From positions 1 to 64,000 of the forward strand of contig JAXLQL010000016.1 of the NCBI GenBank assembly GCA_046331625.1: 64,000 nt of DNA, given 5' to 3'. Made by a program: the position numbers and the translations under genes. A model generated the notes under the pieces. That model searched no databases and was not told the origin of the DNA. It worked only from the letters and a program-made list of their open reading frames with translations. This DNA comes from JAXLQL01 sp046331625. Its GTDB lineage: Bacteria > Acidobacteriota > Terriglobia > Bryobacterales > Bryobacteraceae. Of the stretch, positions 16,867 through 25,862 are shown piece by piece; the first letter of the stretch is position 1; every line of letters starts with the position of its first letter.

Positions 16867-17322
16867 ATGTTCGAACTCGAACCCGTGGCCTACGTGCGCG
16901 GCTCCCGCACAGAGGTTCTCGACGATCATTGGGGTGGCGTCGAGTCGCGGATCGAGCTCGATGAAGCGTTCGGTCCCGAGTGCCTCGACGGCATTGAAAA
17001 GTTCTCGCACGTCGAGGTCGTGTACCTCTTCCATCGGGCCGATCCGGAAAGGGTCGAGCGTGGCTCGCGGCATCCTCGCGGGAACGAGGCGTGGCCGTGC
17101 GTGGGAATCTTCGCGCAGCGCGCCAAAGACCGGCCGAATCAACTGGGGGTCACGATCGCGACGTTGGTGAGCCGCGAGCCGCGTGCGCTGGTGGTCCGAG
17201 GGCTGGATGCCATCGAGGGCACTCCGGTCCTCGATATCAAGCCTGTCATGCTCGAGTTCCTTCCGCGTGGACCGGTGCGGCAGCCCGCGTGGTCGCGGGA
17301 ATTGATGAAGAGCTACTGGTAG
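16867..17322 (+). CDS. trmO: TrmO-type tRNA (N6-threonylcarbamoyladenosine 37)-N6 methyltransferase, 151 aa
   Basis: The TsaA/UPF0066 fold is evident from the SAM-binding block HPRGNEAWPCVGIFAQRAKD followed by RPNQLGVT and from RGLDAIEGTPVLDIKPVM. The N-terminal FELEPVAYVRGSRTE is also typical. The enzyme methylates t6A at position 37 of tRNAs using S-adenosylmethionine. The length matches short bacterial forms that lack the C-terminal extension of the E. coli protein. The ATG is eight bases after a TATCTT hexamer, another candidate leaderless start. Its 3' end overlaps the convergent CPBP gene by ten bases. Confidence 0.85.
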   Translation: MFELEPVAYVRGSRTEVLDDHWGGVESRIELDEAFGPECLDGIEKFSHVEVVYLFHRADPERVERGSRHPRGNEAWPCVGIFAQRAKDRPNQLGVTIATLVSREPRALVVRGLDAIEGTPVLDIKPVMLEFLPRGPVRQPAWSRELMKSYW

Positions 17323-18152
17323 GATTCGGGAACACCGCTGATCCCGCGCCGATATGCCAGGGTCCCGCGCGTCACAACCAGCAAAAGCAACGCCGCTGCC
17401 CAGCCGCACAAACCCAGTATCAACTCCGGAGAGAGACCTTCGCGGACGTTCGCATTGGCCAACAGGCCACCGAGCCATCGAGACACCGTATTGAAGAAGC
17501 CGTGAATCGCGATCGCTGTCAGCACGCTGCGGCCCGACAGATTGAACAAGAACGTCATCGAGAAAGAGAATCCCGTTACGATCAAAACATAAGTCGGGAA
17601 CTTCGTGCTGCTCCAAGCCTTGGTCAGAAACAGGGGCAGGTGCCATGTCGCCCAAAGCAGCCCGAGCAGAAAGGAGCCCTGTGCAGGCCCGAATCGATCC
17701 TGCAACCGTGGCAATGCGAAGCCCCTCCATCCGGGCTCTTCACCCAACGGTCCGCCAATCAGAGTCGAGACGCCAAAGACCGAAGGTGAAAGCAAAACGC
17801 TCCATCCGAGCGCTCCCCATTTTCCGGTTGTCAAGACGGCTGCAGGGGCCACGGCAAAGACAGTCATGATCCAGAGAGCTCCGAACGCAGCCGCCGCGAG
17901 CGCCTTGATCGAGAAGCGATCCAGAGTGGGCCAACGGCGTTCAGTGAAGCGCAACGTGAGCAAGGCAGCTATCGACGGAGCGAAGCTTCCCGTCACGATC
18001 ATCGTAGGCAGCGAGAGATCGATTGGGATCCAGCCCAGGCCGGCTCGAGACAAACCAAGGGCGCCGAAGAAGGCCCACGCAATGGCGTAGGCCAGAACGA
18101 AAAATAGGGTCAGTTGCCGGCGGACAAGTCGAACTGGTTCGAGCTGTTTCAC
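17313..18152 (-). CDS. CPBP-family intramembrane metalloprotease, 279 aa
   Basis: A polytopic membrane protein with the three conserved motifs of the CAAX-protease/bacteriocin-processing (Abi) family: GEEPGWRGFALPRL, ATWHLPLFLTK and IHGFFNTVSRW. About seven hydrophobic segments are present, starting LTLFFVLAYAIAWAFFGAL. The paired Glu and the two His are the expected catalytic and metal residues, all intact. Members process prenylated or peptide substrates or protect against bacteriocins; no substrate gene lies beside it. Confidence 0.9.
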   Translation of the reverse strand: MKQLEPVRLVRRQLTLFFVLAYAIAWAFFGALGLSRAGLGWIPIDLSLPTMIVTGSFAPSIAALLTLRFTERRWPTLDRFSIKALAAAAFGALWIMTVFAVAPAAVLTTGKWGALGWSVLLSPSVFGVSTLIGGPLGEEPGWRGFALPRLQDRFGPAQGSFLLGLLWATWHLPLFLTKAWSSTKFPTYVLIVTGFSFSMTFLFNLSGRSVLTAIAIHGFFNTVSRWLGGLLANANVREGLSPELILGLCGWAAALLLLVVTRGTLAYRRGISGVPESYQ

Positions 18153-18183
18153 TGGAAGGGGCGGCCCTCAGCAGACCGAGCCC

Positions 18184-21100
18184 CTACCAAGCCATCCGTA
18201 ATCCCAGCCGCACTTGACGCTGATCCGGCAGAGCGCTCGTGACACGCATGAAGTTGCCGGCGCTGATGTTCGCGTTCGGTGCATTGAAGTGCGGCGTGTT
18301 CGAGGCATTGGCGGCCTCTCCGCGGAACTCGAGCGTCACTCGCTCGGTCAGCGTGAATTTGCGGAACAGACCAAGGTCGAGATTCACCACGCCGGGTCCG
18401 CGCAGGAGGTTCCGTCCCGTCGTTCCGAAGCGAACGCCAGTGGGCGCGGCGAAAGCCGTGGGATCGAAGAACAGAGCACCAGTGCCGATGCCGCCGATCT
18501 TTTCCACTACTGGTTTCACCTGATCCGCCGTCTGCGAATTGCCCGGGGCGTTCAAAGCACCTGCGGCCGCGCTCACGGTGAACGGCCGGCCGAGGAACGA
18601 CGCGAACACGCCGTTCACCTGCCATCCGCCGAGCACCCATTTCGACACGCCCGCAGTCGCGTACTTCTTGCCCTTGCCCATCGGAAGCTCGTACACGAAG
18701 CCCATCTGCAGCATCTGCGGAATGTTGTATCCGGCCTGCGCGCGATTGCGGCCGAACACGGGTGCCCAGTTCCAGTTGATGGTGCCGGTCCAGCCGTCGT
18801 CGTCGGTCTGGTTGATGGCCTTCGAATATGTGTATGCGCCCTTCAGCATCAAGCCATCGGCCGCGCGGCGATTCACAGCGACTTGCAGGGCGTGATAGTT
18901 CGCGTTGAGGTATCCATCCCAAGCCCACGTGTCCACGGTACGCCCGAACCGCTGCGCCAGCGGACGCCCAGCCGTGCCCGCGCCCGGAGCCGCCGCGTTG
19001 ATTTCGAGATCGCCGAAGCTGTGCACGGTACGCGTGCCCACGTATCCGCCCGAGACCACCGTATTGCCCGGCAACTGCCGCTCGAGCGTGAAGTTCCATG
19101 ACTGCACGTATCCGCGCGTCAGCTCGTTATCCGGAATGAAGCGCATCTGCGCGGTGCGTGGCAACTCCACGCGACCCGAACTCGTGTCGGGCAGGATGAT
19201 TGCGGGAATGCCTTGCTCCACTGTCCGCACCGGCTGGAAGCTGTTGGCCGAGTTGAAGCTGCTCGCGAAGATGAGCGGGAAGAAGCCGCGCAGCGGCCGC
19301 GCCATCGGCATCGGATTGTAGGTCAACCCATAGCCCGCGCGGACCACGCTCTTGGAGCCGAGCCGGTAGGCGAAGCCCACGCGAGGCGAGAACATCTTGT
19401 GTCCAGTGTGGATGCCCACGTCCTTCGGAATCCCGTTCACACCGCCCAGGGTCACGATATTGGTGTTCGGATCATATCCTTCGATGCCGCCCCGGCCCGA
19501 CCGCGTCTGCAGCGGATACAGCTCATAGCGCAAGCCCATCGACAACGTCAGCTTCGGCGTCACCTGCCAGCGGTCGCGCACATACCAGCCGAGCTGGTTG
19601 TTGTACGCGGTCATGATTTCGAACTGCGCCGAGCGCCGCATGATCTCGGGCAGGCCGAGCAGATACGCGGCGTAGGAGTTGTACTGCGTGAGCGACCCTC
19701 CGGGAATCGAAGTGATGCCTTGCGTGAACAAGAGCGCTCCCTGCGGGCCGCCGTTGCCGCCGCCGTCTGGCGAGTAGTGATTCAGCACGTGGCGCACCGC
19801 CTCGAATCCGAACCGGAGATCGTGCCGCGCGAGCGACTTCGAGAAATTGTGGCTCGTCGAGAATGAAGTGTCGTGCATGAAGAACGGCCGTGTGTCGGTA
19901 TCGCTCAAGTGGTTCGTGTAACCGGCGATGCTCAACACTGGCGCACCGCTTTCGCGGACATCGCGGCCGTTGGTTCCAGGGATGCCGTAGACCTTGCTGC
20001 CGAGATCGGTGCCGTAGCCGAGGCCCGTGACCGCTTGGCCTTGCCGCGTCCACCCGAAGGTTCCGTCATAAAGGAAGGTGGGCGAGAACACGTACGTGGT
20101 GCCGATGGTGGCCACCTGCGTACGCAACTGGCCGTCGCCGATGCTCGAACCCGACGGGCAGAGCGGAGCTCCGCCGCCGGCGCCGAACGCAGGGTCGCAA
20201 CCGACGAGCGCGTTCATGATCGAATACTTGCCCCAAATGGTGTGCTTGGCGTTGCGATTCCAGTTCACTTTCGAATCGAAGTGATTCTTGTCCATGCGTT
20301 GAGAGCCGTTGGCAAGGTAGTTGGAGTTGACGCCTCCTAACGTGGGCAGCGGGATCAGATCCTGAATCTTCCGTATGGTCGCGCTTTGCCGCGCCAATGG
20401 AATGAGGTTGCCCGCGAAGGGCGTGCGGCCCGCGCCGCTGGCTTGTCCGGTAGCCGGATCGTACAGCGCAGCGGTGTAGCGCGAAAAATCGCCTGACCTC
20501 TGATCTGCGGTCGGCACCGTGAGCAGCGACGTCGCACCCAATCGCTCGTGCGTCGCTTCCCATCCGAAGAAGTAGAAGAACTTGTTCTTCACCACCGGAC
20601 CGCCTATGGTCACACCGCCAATATTGTTGATGTTCTTCGGCTTGTCGGCCGTGTTGAAGAAGTTCTTCGCCTGCAGCAGCGCGTTGTCATGCAGCCACCA
20701 CGCCGACCCGTGCAGCGTATTCGTGCCACTCTTGGTGATCACCGTGATCGCCGCTCCGCCAGCCATGCCTTGTTCGGCGTCGAAATTGTTGGTGGAGATG
20801 TTCACCGTCTCGATCGTTTCCGCCGGCGGTACGTAAGCCGCGTGGCTCGGCAGCCAGAGAAAAACGCTCACGGCGCCGTCGATCTTGGTGGAGTTGTTGT
20901 TGCGATTGACGCCGTTGACGTTGGTCTCGAGCGCGCGGCCCGGCGCGGCTTGGATCGAGTTCTGCAACCGGCCCGGAGTCGCGCCGGGCACGAGATTGAT
21001 CAAGCTCTGATAGTTCCGGTAGCGCGGCAGCGGCAGGTTGATCACTTCCTTCGATCCGATCTCGGTATGGAGATCCGTCTTGTCGGTCTGCAGCGTCACC

Positions 21101-21462
21101 TGGCCCGCTTCCACCGAGATCGACTCGCTCACTTGGCCCACTTCGAGCACCGAGTCTTCGCGGCGCACGACGTTCACGGTGATCGGCAGTCCGCGTTTGG
21201 TGACGGCCTTGAAGCCGGTCTTGTTGAAGATCAAGTCATAGGTGCCGGGCAAAAGGTTCGAGAACGTGTAGCTGCCCACGTCGTTCGACTGCGCAACCAC
21301 CTCTTGCGCGGTTCCGGTGTTGCGCGCCGTGACCGTGGCGCCTGGCACCACTGCGCCTCCGGAATCGGTCACTGTACCTGTCAGCGATCCATAAAGGACC
21401 TGCGCTGAAGCCGGCGTCAACGACGCGGCCAACGCTACTACGGCTACGGCCAAACGACTCAT
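18184..21462 (-). CDS. TonB-dependent receptor, Oar-like, 1092 aa
   Basis: The start MSRLAVAVVALAASLTPASA at 21462 follows AGAGGTGG at a good distance; a longer in-frame extension upstream is not supported. Then come a carboxypeptidase-like domain (YGSLTGTVTDSGGAVVPGAT, GSYTFSNLLPGTYDLIFNKT), a plug (EVINLPLPRYRNYQSLINLV, KSGTNTLHGSAWWLHDN) and a barrel closing with GLRMAW and a terminal Trp. It lacks the LPLNGR form of the family motif and has LPLPRYRNY instead, the form of one subgroup. Its 3' end is 31 bases from the start of the CPBP gene. The ligand is unknown. Confidence 0.93.
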   Translation of the reverse strand: MSRLAVAVVALAASLTPASAQVLYGSLTGTVTDSGGAVVPGATVTARNTGTAQEVVAQSNDVGSYTFSNLLPGTYDLIFNKTGFKAVTKRGLPITVNVVRREDSVLEVGQVSESISVEAGQVTLQTDKTDLHTEIGSKEVINLPLPRYRNYQSLINLVPGATPGRLQNSIQAAPGRALETNVNGVNRNNNSTKIDGAVSVFLWLPSHAAYVPPAETIETVNISTNNFDAEQGMAGGAAITVITKSGTNTLHGSAWWLHDNALLQAKNFFNTADKPKNINNIGGVTIGGPVVKNKFFYFFGWEATHERLGATSLLTVPTADQRSGDFSRYTAALYDPATGQASGAGRTPFAGNLIPLARQSATIRKIQDLIPLPTLGGVNSNYLANGSQRMDKNHFDSKVNWNRNAKHTIWGKYSIMNALVGCDPAFGAGGGAPLCPSGSSIGDGQLRTQVATIGTTYVFSPTFLYDGTFGWTRQGQAVTGLGYGTDLGSKVYGIPGTNGRDVRESGAPVLSIAGYTNHLSDTDTRPFFMHDTSFSTSHNFSKSLARHDLRFGFEAVRHVLNHYSPDGGGNGGPQGALLFTQGITSIPGGSLTQYNSYAAYLLGLPEIMRRSAQFEIMTAYNNQLGWYVRDRWQVTPKLTLSMGLRYELYPLQTRSGRGGIEGYDPNTNIVTLGGVNGIPKDVGIHTGHKMFSPRVGFAYRLGSKSVVRAGYGLTYNPMPMARPLRGFFPLIFASSFNSANSFQPVRTVEQGIPAIILPDTSSGRVELPRTAQMRFIPDNELTRGYVQSWNFTLERQLPGNTVVSGGYVGTRTVHSFGDLEINAAAPGAGTAGRPLAQRFGRTVDTWAWDGYLNANYHALQVAVNRRAADGLMLKGAYTYSKAINQTDDDGWTGTINWNWAPVFGRNRAQAGYNIPQMLQMGFVYELPMGKGKKYATAGVSKWVLGGWQVNGVFASFLGRPFTVSAAAGALNAPGNSQTADQVKPVVEKIGGIGTGALFFDPTAFAAPTGVRFGTTGRNLLRGPGVVNLDLGLFRKFTLTERVTLEFRGEAANASNTPHFNAPNANISAGNFMRVTSALPDQRQVRLGLRMAW

Positions 21463-21591
21463 TGGATCCACCTCTTTTGGCTGATGAACTTCGGGATCGG
21501 AACTCGGGCCCCTGTGTGGGACAGGATACATCAAACGTGCGCCGAAGGGAAATCGAGCCACGGCTGTGCTATTGCTGATGTGAGCCTTTTC

Positions 21592-22689
21592 ATGCATCTG
21601 CTGCTTGCGCAGATTCTGCTCGCCCAGAACGCTGGCGCACAACTCGCCCAACAACTCGACGCCAAGGATCAGCCCAAGATCTCGTGCTCGATCACCGCTG
21701 TCCCGCCGCGCCTCGGCTTCTCGATGATGCACTGGGCGGGCTTTGCGCTGATGATCCCGATCAAGCAGTTCTCCGGCGCAGGGGCCGACCTCGGCATCGC
21801 CGCCGAAGTCACACCTGACGGAGGCAAGCCCGTCTATCTCGGCGAGCGCATCCAGGTCCCGCCCGAAACCGGCGAGCAGCGCTATCCGAAAGACGCGCAG
21901 GTGCAGTACATGGGCGGTTATTTCCTGGGTCCCGGACGTTATCGGGTCCGCACCATCGCCTTTTCCTCGGGCGGCAGGTGCCGCAAGGATTGGAGCGTGC
22001 ACATCCGCGCGGGCAGCGAGCCTCTCACGCTCGAGCCCAATCAGATCACGCCCGTGGGCGGCCAGCGATGGAAGGGTCTCGCCACAACCGAGCCACGCCG
22101 CCGCGTCACCATCATCATCGAAGCGGCGCCATTGTTTCCTCGCCGCAACATGGTGCGCGTCTCTTCCTACGATCGGGGCGTGTTGCTCACTGCCCTGACA
22201 ACCATCCTCGACAAGACCGGCTTCACCGACGCCACCGTGGTCGCGGCCGATTCACGCAATCGCAAGATCGTGTTTTCCGCCGCCGACTTCAATCCGCGTG
22301 AGCTTCGCCGTCTCGGCCGCGCGGTCGGCGACATCAACCTCGGCGTGGTTTCGATGAAGACGCTGCAAAGCGGGGGTCCGGAGAAGTTCTTCGAATCCGT
22401 GCTTGCCTCGGTGGATGATGCGGTGCGCCGATCGGATGCGGTGGTGTTTCTCGGTCCGGCTTGGAGTTGGCCGGGGAAGCTGACGCCGCGCATGCGCGAG
22501 ATCGCTTCGGCGTATCCGGCGTCACACTATGTCGCACTGTCGCGATTCGTGGCGGTGGAGGACAATCTGCCCGCGCGGTTCGTGAAGGCCGGGAACGGCT
22601 CCTCGCGGCAGGTATTCACGGCTGCCGATCTGGCGAAAGCGATCGAGCGGATTTCGCAGGCGAAGCCGCGGGATCAGGCTCAGCGATAG
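21592..22689 (+). CDS. Secreted hypothetical protein, 365 aa
   Basis: The ATG at 21592 opens on a signal peptide (MHLLLAQILLAQNAGAQLAQ). I recognise no family. The first half has a short beta domain (PRLGFSMMHWAGFALMIPIK, GGYFLGPGRYRVRTIAFSSG). After RRRVTIIIEAAPLFPRR comes an alpha/beta part (VLLTALTTILDKTGFTDATV, DAVVFLGPAWSWPG, SHYVALSRFVAVEDNLPARF) that resembles the VWFA-like or Rossmann-type arrangement of strands and helices without a catalytic motif. It is divergent from the TonB receptor and overlaps the convergent NadD-like gene by ten bases. Confidence 0.65.
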   Translation: MHLLLAQILLAQNAGAQLAQQLDAKDQPKISCSITAVPPRLGFSMMHWAGFALMIPIKQFSGAGADLGIAAEVTPDGGKPVYLGERIQVPPETGEQRYPKDAQVQYMGGYFLGPGRYRVRTIAFSSGGRCRKDWSVHIRAGSEPLTLEPNQITPVGGQRWKGLATTEPRRRVTIIIEAAPLFPRRNMVRVSSYDRGVLLTALTTILDKTGFTDATVVAADSRNRKIVFSAADFNPRELRRLGRAVGDINLGVVSMKTLQSGGPEKFFESVLASVDDAVRRSDAVVFLGPAWSWPGKLTPRMREIASAYPASHYVALSRFVAVEDNLPARFVKAGNGSSRQVFTAADLAKAIERISQAKPRDQAQR

Positions 22690-23285
22690 AGGTCGCCGGC
22701 GAGCTTTGCTGCGGCTTCGGGAACGAGGTGGTCCCACGGCTCGCCGGCTGCGATGCGTCGGCGCACTTCCGTTGCGGAGACGGCGTCCCACTCTTCGCCG
22801 ATCGCGAGCGTCCGCACACGCTCGGCCGCATCGGCAGGCGGCTTGTAGATTCCCTGGCGCTGCGCCACCAGCAACCCGAATTCCTCAAGCACAGCCGAAC
22901 CCACGCGGGCCTCGCCATAGTCCCAGCCCATGATGCGTTCCGCCGCATCGCGACCGCACAAAAACCACGGATCGCACCCGGCGCCCCACGCCTCTTTGCA
23001 CTCGCGCGCGATCTCGACGAACAGACCGCCGCGGCTCACGGCCACCGAGAATCGCTCATGCTCCCGCGCGGCCGCCCTCACGAGGTGCAGCCGGCCTTCG
23101 AGGTCCACCCATTCGTATTCCTTGTGCGGGAACTGCTCGGGCATCACGAAGACGACTTCGTCCACGTGTTCGAGCGCGGCTTGCGCGAGAGCTACATGAG
23201 CGCGCGTGATCGGATGGAAGCTGCCGGGAAGAACCCCGAGGCGCGCCGATCGCACGCGAGCTCTGTGCACGAAACGCATCTTCAT
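22680..23285 (-). CDS. Nicotinate-nucleotide adenylyltransferase-like protein, 201 aa
   Basis: The nucleotidyltransferase alpha/beta-phosphodiesterase fold is indicated by GVLPGSFHPITRAHVALAQ near the N-terminus and by SATEVRRRIAAGEP near the C-terminus, the counterparts of the (H/T)xGH and ISxTxxR motifs. The first motif reads TRAH, so its Gly is replaced by Ala. NadD joins ATP and nicotinate mononucleotide in NAD synthesis. The usual neighbours (obg, proA, rsfS) are absent, so this may be a paralogue with another nucleotide substrate. Confidence 0.65.
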   Translation of the reverse strand: MKMRFVHRARVRSARLGVLPGSFHPITRAHVALAQAALEHVDEVVFVMPEQFPHKEYEWVDLEGRLHLVRAAAREHERFSVAVSRGGLFVEIARECKEAWGAGCDPWFLCGRDAAERIMGWDYGEARVGSAVLEEFGLLVAQRQGIYKPPADAAERVRTLAIGEEWDAVSATEVRRRIAAGEPWDHLVPEAAAKLAGDLYR

Positions 23286-23447
23286 GACGAGAATAACGCG
23301 CCGGGAGATTCACCTACCCCGATCGTCGTGTGGCGGGCCGCTCAGGCGCCGGGATCGCAACTTCGGCGGCGCGCAAGAGCATTCTCACGCGCCGCGCCGA
23401 ATCGTGCGCAAGGTCCCTGGACGAAACGCGAGTCGTAGACTGAAAGG

Positions 23448-24776
23448 TTGATCCCTCGCAAGATCACGATCATCGGTGGCGGACTCGCCGGCTCGGAAGC
23501 GGCATGGCAGATTTCCCGCGCGGGCCTCTCCGCAGTGCTCTATGAGATGCGTCCGCTGCGGTCCACCGAAGCGCACAAGACCGCGCACTTCGCCGAGCTC
23601 GTCTGCTCCAACTCGCTGAAGAGCGAATCTCCGAACACCGCTCCGTGGCTGCTCAAGCAGGAACTGCGCCGGCTCGATTCGCTGCTGCTGCGGGTCGCCG
23701 ATGAGGCTCGCGTTCCCGCGGGACACGCGCTCACAGTCGATCGCGACCTGTTCTCGCTCGCTGTCACGCGCCGAGTGGAAGCGATGCCTGGGATCGAAGT
23801 GCGGCGCGAGGAAGTCACGCGCATTCCTGAAGACGGCATCGTTATCATTGCCAGCGGTCCGTTGACCTCGGATGCGTTGGCAGCCGATATCGCTCGCGTT
23901 ACTGGGTCCGGGCGCTTGTTCTTCTACGACTCGATTTCGCCGATCGTCGACGCCGAAACCATCGACCTCTCGATCGCTTTTCGCGCGTCGCGGTACGGCA
24001 AGTCGCTCGATGGCACCGACGACTATCTCAACTGCCCGTTCGATCGGGACGAATACTACGCATTCGTCGATGCGCTGCTAGAAGCGCAGAGCCACACGCC
24101 GCACATCGCCGGGGACGTGCCGTATTTCGAAGCTTGCTTGCCCGTGGAAGAGCTGGCGCGCCGCGGACGCGATACGTTGCGCTTCGGTCCGATGAAGCCG
24201 ATGGGGCTCACGGATCCGCGGACGGGACGGCGTCCCTGGGCGGTGGTCCAACTGCGCCAGGAAAACCTGCGCGCGTCGAGCTACAACCTGGTCGGCTTTC
24301 AGAACTACCTCAAGTACGGCGAGCAGCAACGCGTCTTTCGGATGATTCCGGGGCTCGGCCAGGCCGAGTTCCTGCGATACGGCCAGATCCATCGCAACAC
24401 GTACATCAACGCGCCTGCATTGCTGACGCCAGAGTTGCGCTTCCGCTCGGATCCACGCGTGCTTTTTGCGGGGCAGATCGCGGGCATCGAGGGATATGTG
24501 GAGTCGATCGCGACGGGGCTTCTGGCCGGCCGTCACGCCGCCGCCATTGCGCGCGGAGAGGAGCCCGCGGCGCCGGATCGCCAGACCGCGTTGGGATCGC
24601 TGTGCGCCTACGTCTCCGGGGCCGATCCACACGACTACCAGCCTGCCAACATCACCTTCGACCTGCTTCCCCAGCTCGACGAAGAGACGCGAAAACGTTT
24701 CAAACATGACAAGAAGGCCCGTCACGCCGAAGTCTGCCGCCGGGCTCTTGCCTGCTACGAGCGCGCCGCATGCTAG
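23448..24776 (+). CDS. trmFO: Methylenetetrahydrofolate-tRNA-(uracil-54-C5) methyltransferase, 442 aa
   Basis: TrmFO makes ribothymidine 54 in the T-loop of tRNAs using methylene-tetrahydrofolate and FAD. The FAD-binding GxGxxG motif is at ITIIGGGLAGSEAA. The conserved Cys53 lies in ELVCSNSLKSESPNTAPWLL, and FEACLPVEELARRG carries the second conserved Cys. GPMKPMGLTDPRTGRRP and QNYLKYGEQQRVFRMIPGL are family blocks. No ATG or GTG precedes the dinucleotide fold, so the TTG at 23448 is taken as start; AAAGG is directly adjacent to it, which is unusual. Its stop overlaps the xerC start. Confidence 0.95.
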   Translation: MIPRKITIIGGGLAGSEAAWQISRAGLSAVLYEMRPLRSTEAHKTAHFAELVCSNSLKSESPNTAPWLLKQELRRLDSLLLRVADEARVPAGHALTVDRDLFSLAVTRRVEAMPGIEVRREEVTRIPEDGIVIIASGPLTSDALAADIARVTGSGRLFFYDSISPIVDAETIDLSIAFRASRYGKSLDGTDDYLNCPFDRDEYYAFVDALLEAQSHTPHIAGDVPYFEACLPVEELARRGRDTLRFGPMKPMGLTDPRTGRRPWAVVQLRQENLRASSYNLVGFQNYLKYGEQQRVFRMIPGLGQAEFLRYGQIHRNTYINAPALLTPELRFRSDPRVLFAGQIAGIEGYVESIATGLLAGRHAAAIARGEEPAAPDRQTALGSLCAYVSGADPHDYQPANITFDLLPQLDEETRKRFKHDKKARHAEVCRRALACYERAAC

Positions 24777-25666
24777 CCGAGTGGATCGAACGCTATCTCG
24801 CCGAGCGCCGCCGCGAAAACGTCTCTCCGCACACGCTGCGCAACTACGATTCGGACCTGACGCAGTTCCTGGAATACCTGACGCCGAAAGACGGCGCACC
24901 GCCACCCATCTCGGAAATCGACGCCGTGCTGCTGCGCGAGTGGCTCGGCTCGCTCTATGACCGCGGGCTCGAGAGCGTCTCCGTGCGCCGCAAGCTCGCC
25001 GCCGTACGCTCGTTCTTCGACTTTTTGCTGCGCAACCACGTTGTGCAAGTGAACGTACCCAAGCTCCTGCGAACGCCCAAGACGCCGAAGAAGCTGCCCT
25101 CTGTGATGACGGCCGAGCAGACGAATCAGCTCATCGACGCCGTGGAGGACAAGGCCGAGCAGATGGATCGCCCCTATCCGGTCCGCGACCTTGCCATCTT
25201 CGAGTTCCTCTATGGATGCGGCCTTCGCGTGGGAGAACTGGAGTCGCTCGACCTCGACCAACTCGACCGCGGCGAGTGCTGGGTGCGCGTGATGGGGAAG
25301 GGTCGCAAAGAGCGGCAGGTGCCGTTCGGAAAGAAGGCCGCCGATGCGGTCAGCCGTTATCTCGACGAGCGCAAGCCCGCCGCCGGTGAGCGCGCCCTGT
25401 TTCTGAATCATCGCGGCGGACGTTTGAGCGCGCGGTCGATTCGTTCGATCGTGAAGTTCTATTCCACCTACGTGACCGGAGACGATTCGCTGCATCCGCA
25501 CTCGCTGCGCCACGCGTTCGCGACGCATCTGCTGAGTGACGGCGCGGACCTTCGATCGATTCAGGAACTGCTGGGGCACGCGCGCCTTTCCACCACGCAG
25601 CGCTACACGCAGGTTTCGCTCGAAGACCTGATGGCGGTCTACGACAAGGCGCATCCGAAGGCGTAG
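24770..25666 (+). CDS. xerC: Tyrosine recombinase XerC-like, 298 aa
   Basis: All six catalytic residues are visible: R153 (CGLRVGE), K177 (VMGKGRK), H244 and R247 (HPHSLRHAF), H270 (LGHARLS) and Y279 (QRYTQV). An N-terminal SAM-like core-binding domain (residues 1-95) precedes the catalytic domain. Length and order are those of XerC/XerD, which resolve chromosome dimers at dif. The gene overlaps trmFO by seven bases, the trmFO-xerC pairing known from several phyla, which favours a housekeeping recombinase over a mobile-element integrase. No hslV/hslU follows. Confidence 0.9.
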   Translation: MLAEWIERYLAERRRENVSPHTLRNYDSDLTQFLEYLTPKDGAPPPISEIDAVLLREWLGSLYDRGLESVSVRRKLAAVRSFFDFLLRNHVVQVNVPKLLRTPKTPKKLPSVMTAEQTNQLIDAVEDKAEQMDRPYPVRDLAIFEFLYGCGLRVGELESLDLDQLDRGECWVRVMGKGRKERQVPFGKKAADAVSRYLDERKPAAGERALFLNHRGGRLSARSIRSIVKFYSTYVTGDDSLHPHSLRHAFATHLLSDGADLRSIQELLGHARLSTTQRYTQVSLEDLMAVYDKAHPKA

Positions 25667-25736
25667 CGGCGGAGCCGTTGTTAGGGACCCCTCTGAAATC
25701 CGAGCGTTCTCCGAGCTTGTGTGCCCCCATCGGAGG

Positions 25737-25770
25737 CGGGACTGGAAGTCCCGCGCAGGCTGAAGCCTGC
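25737..25770. repeat. Two adjacent hairpins, REP-like element
   Basis: CGGGACT-GGA-AGTCCCG (25737-25753) is followed after one base by GCAGGC-TGAA-GCCTGC (25755-25770) and CCC. The second hairpin shares its stem with the one at 4821. It sits in the 196-base gap between xerC and the PQQ gene and may act as a terminator of the trmFO-xerC unit. Confidence 0.6.
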
Positions 25771-25862
25771 CCCACACTGAAGCTGAGATCTTGGTGGCTC
25801 GCGAGGAAACGGGGGATGGGCATCGAGGTTCGGCGTGCGCCCCAGTGCGATAATCGGACCCG

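Noticed and set aside
24770..25666. Integrase of a mobile island
   Set aside because: The recombinase has XerC length and domains, overlaps trmFO and has no tRNA, attachment repeats or cargo genes around it.
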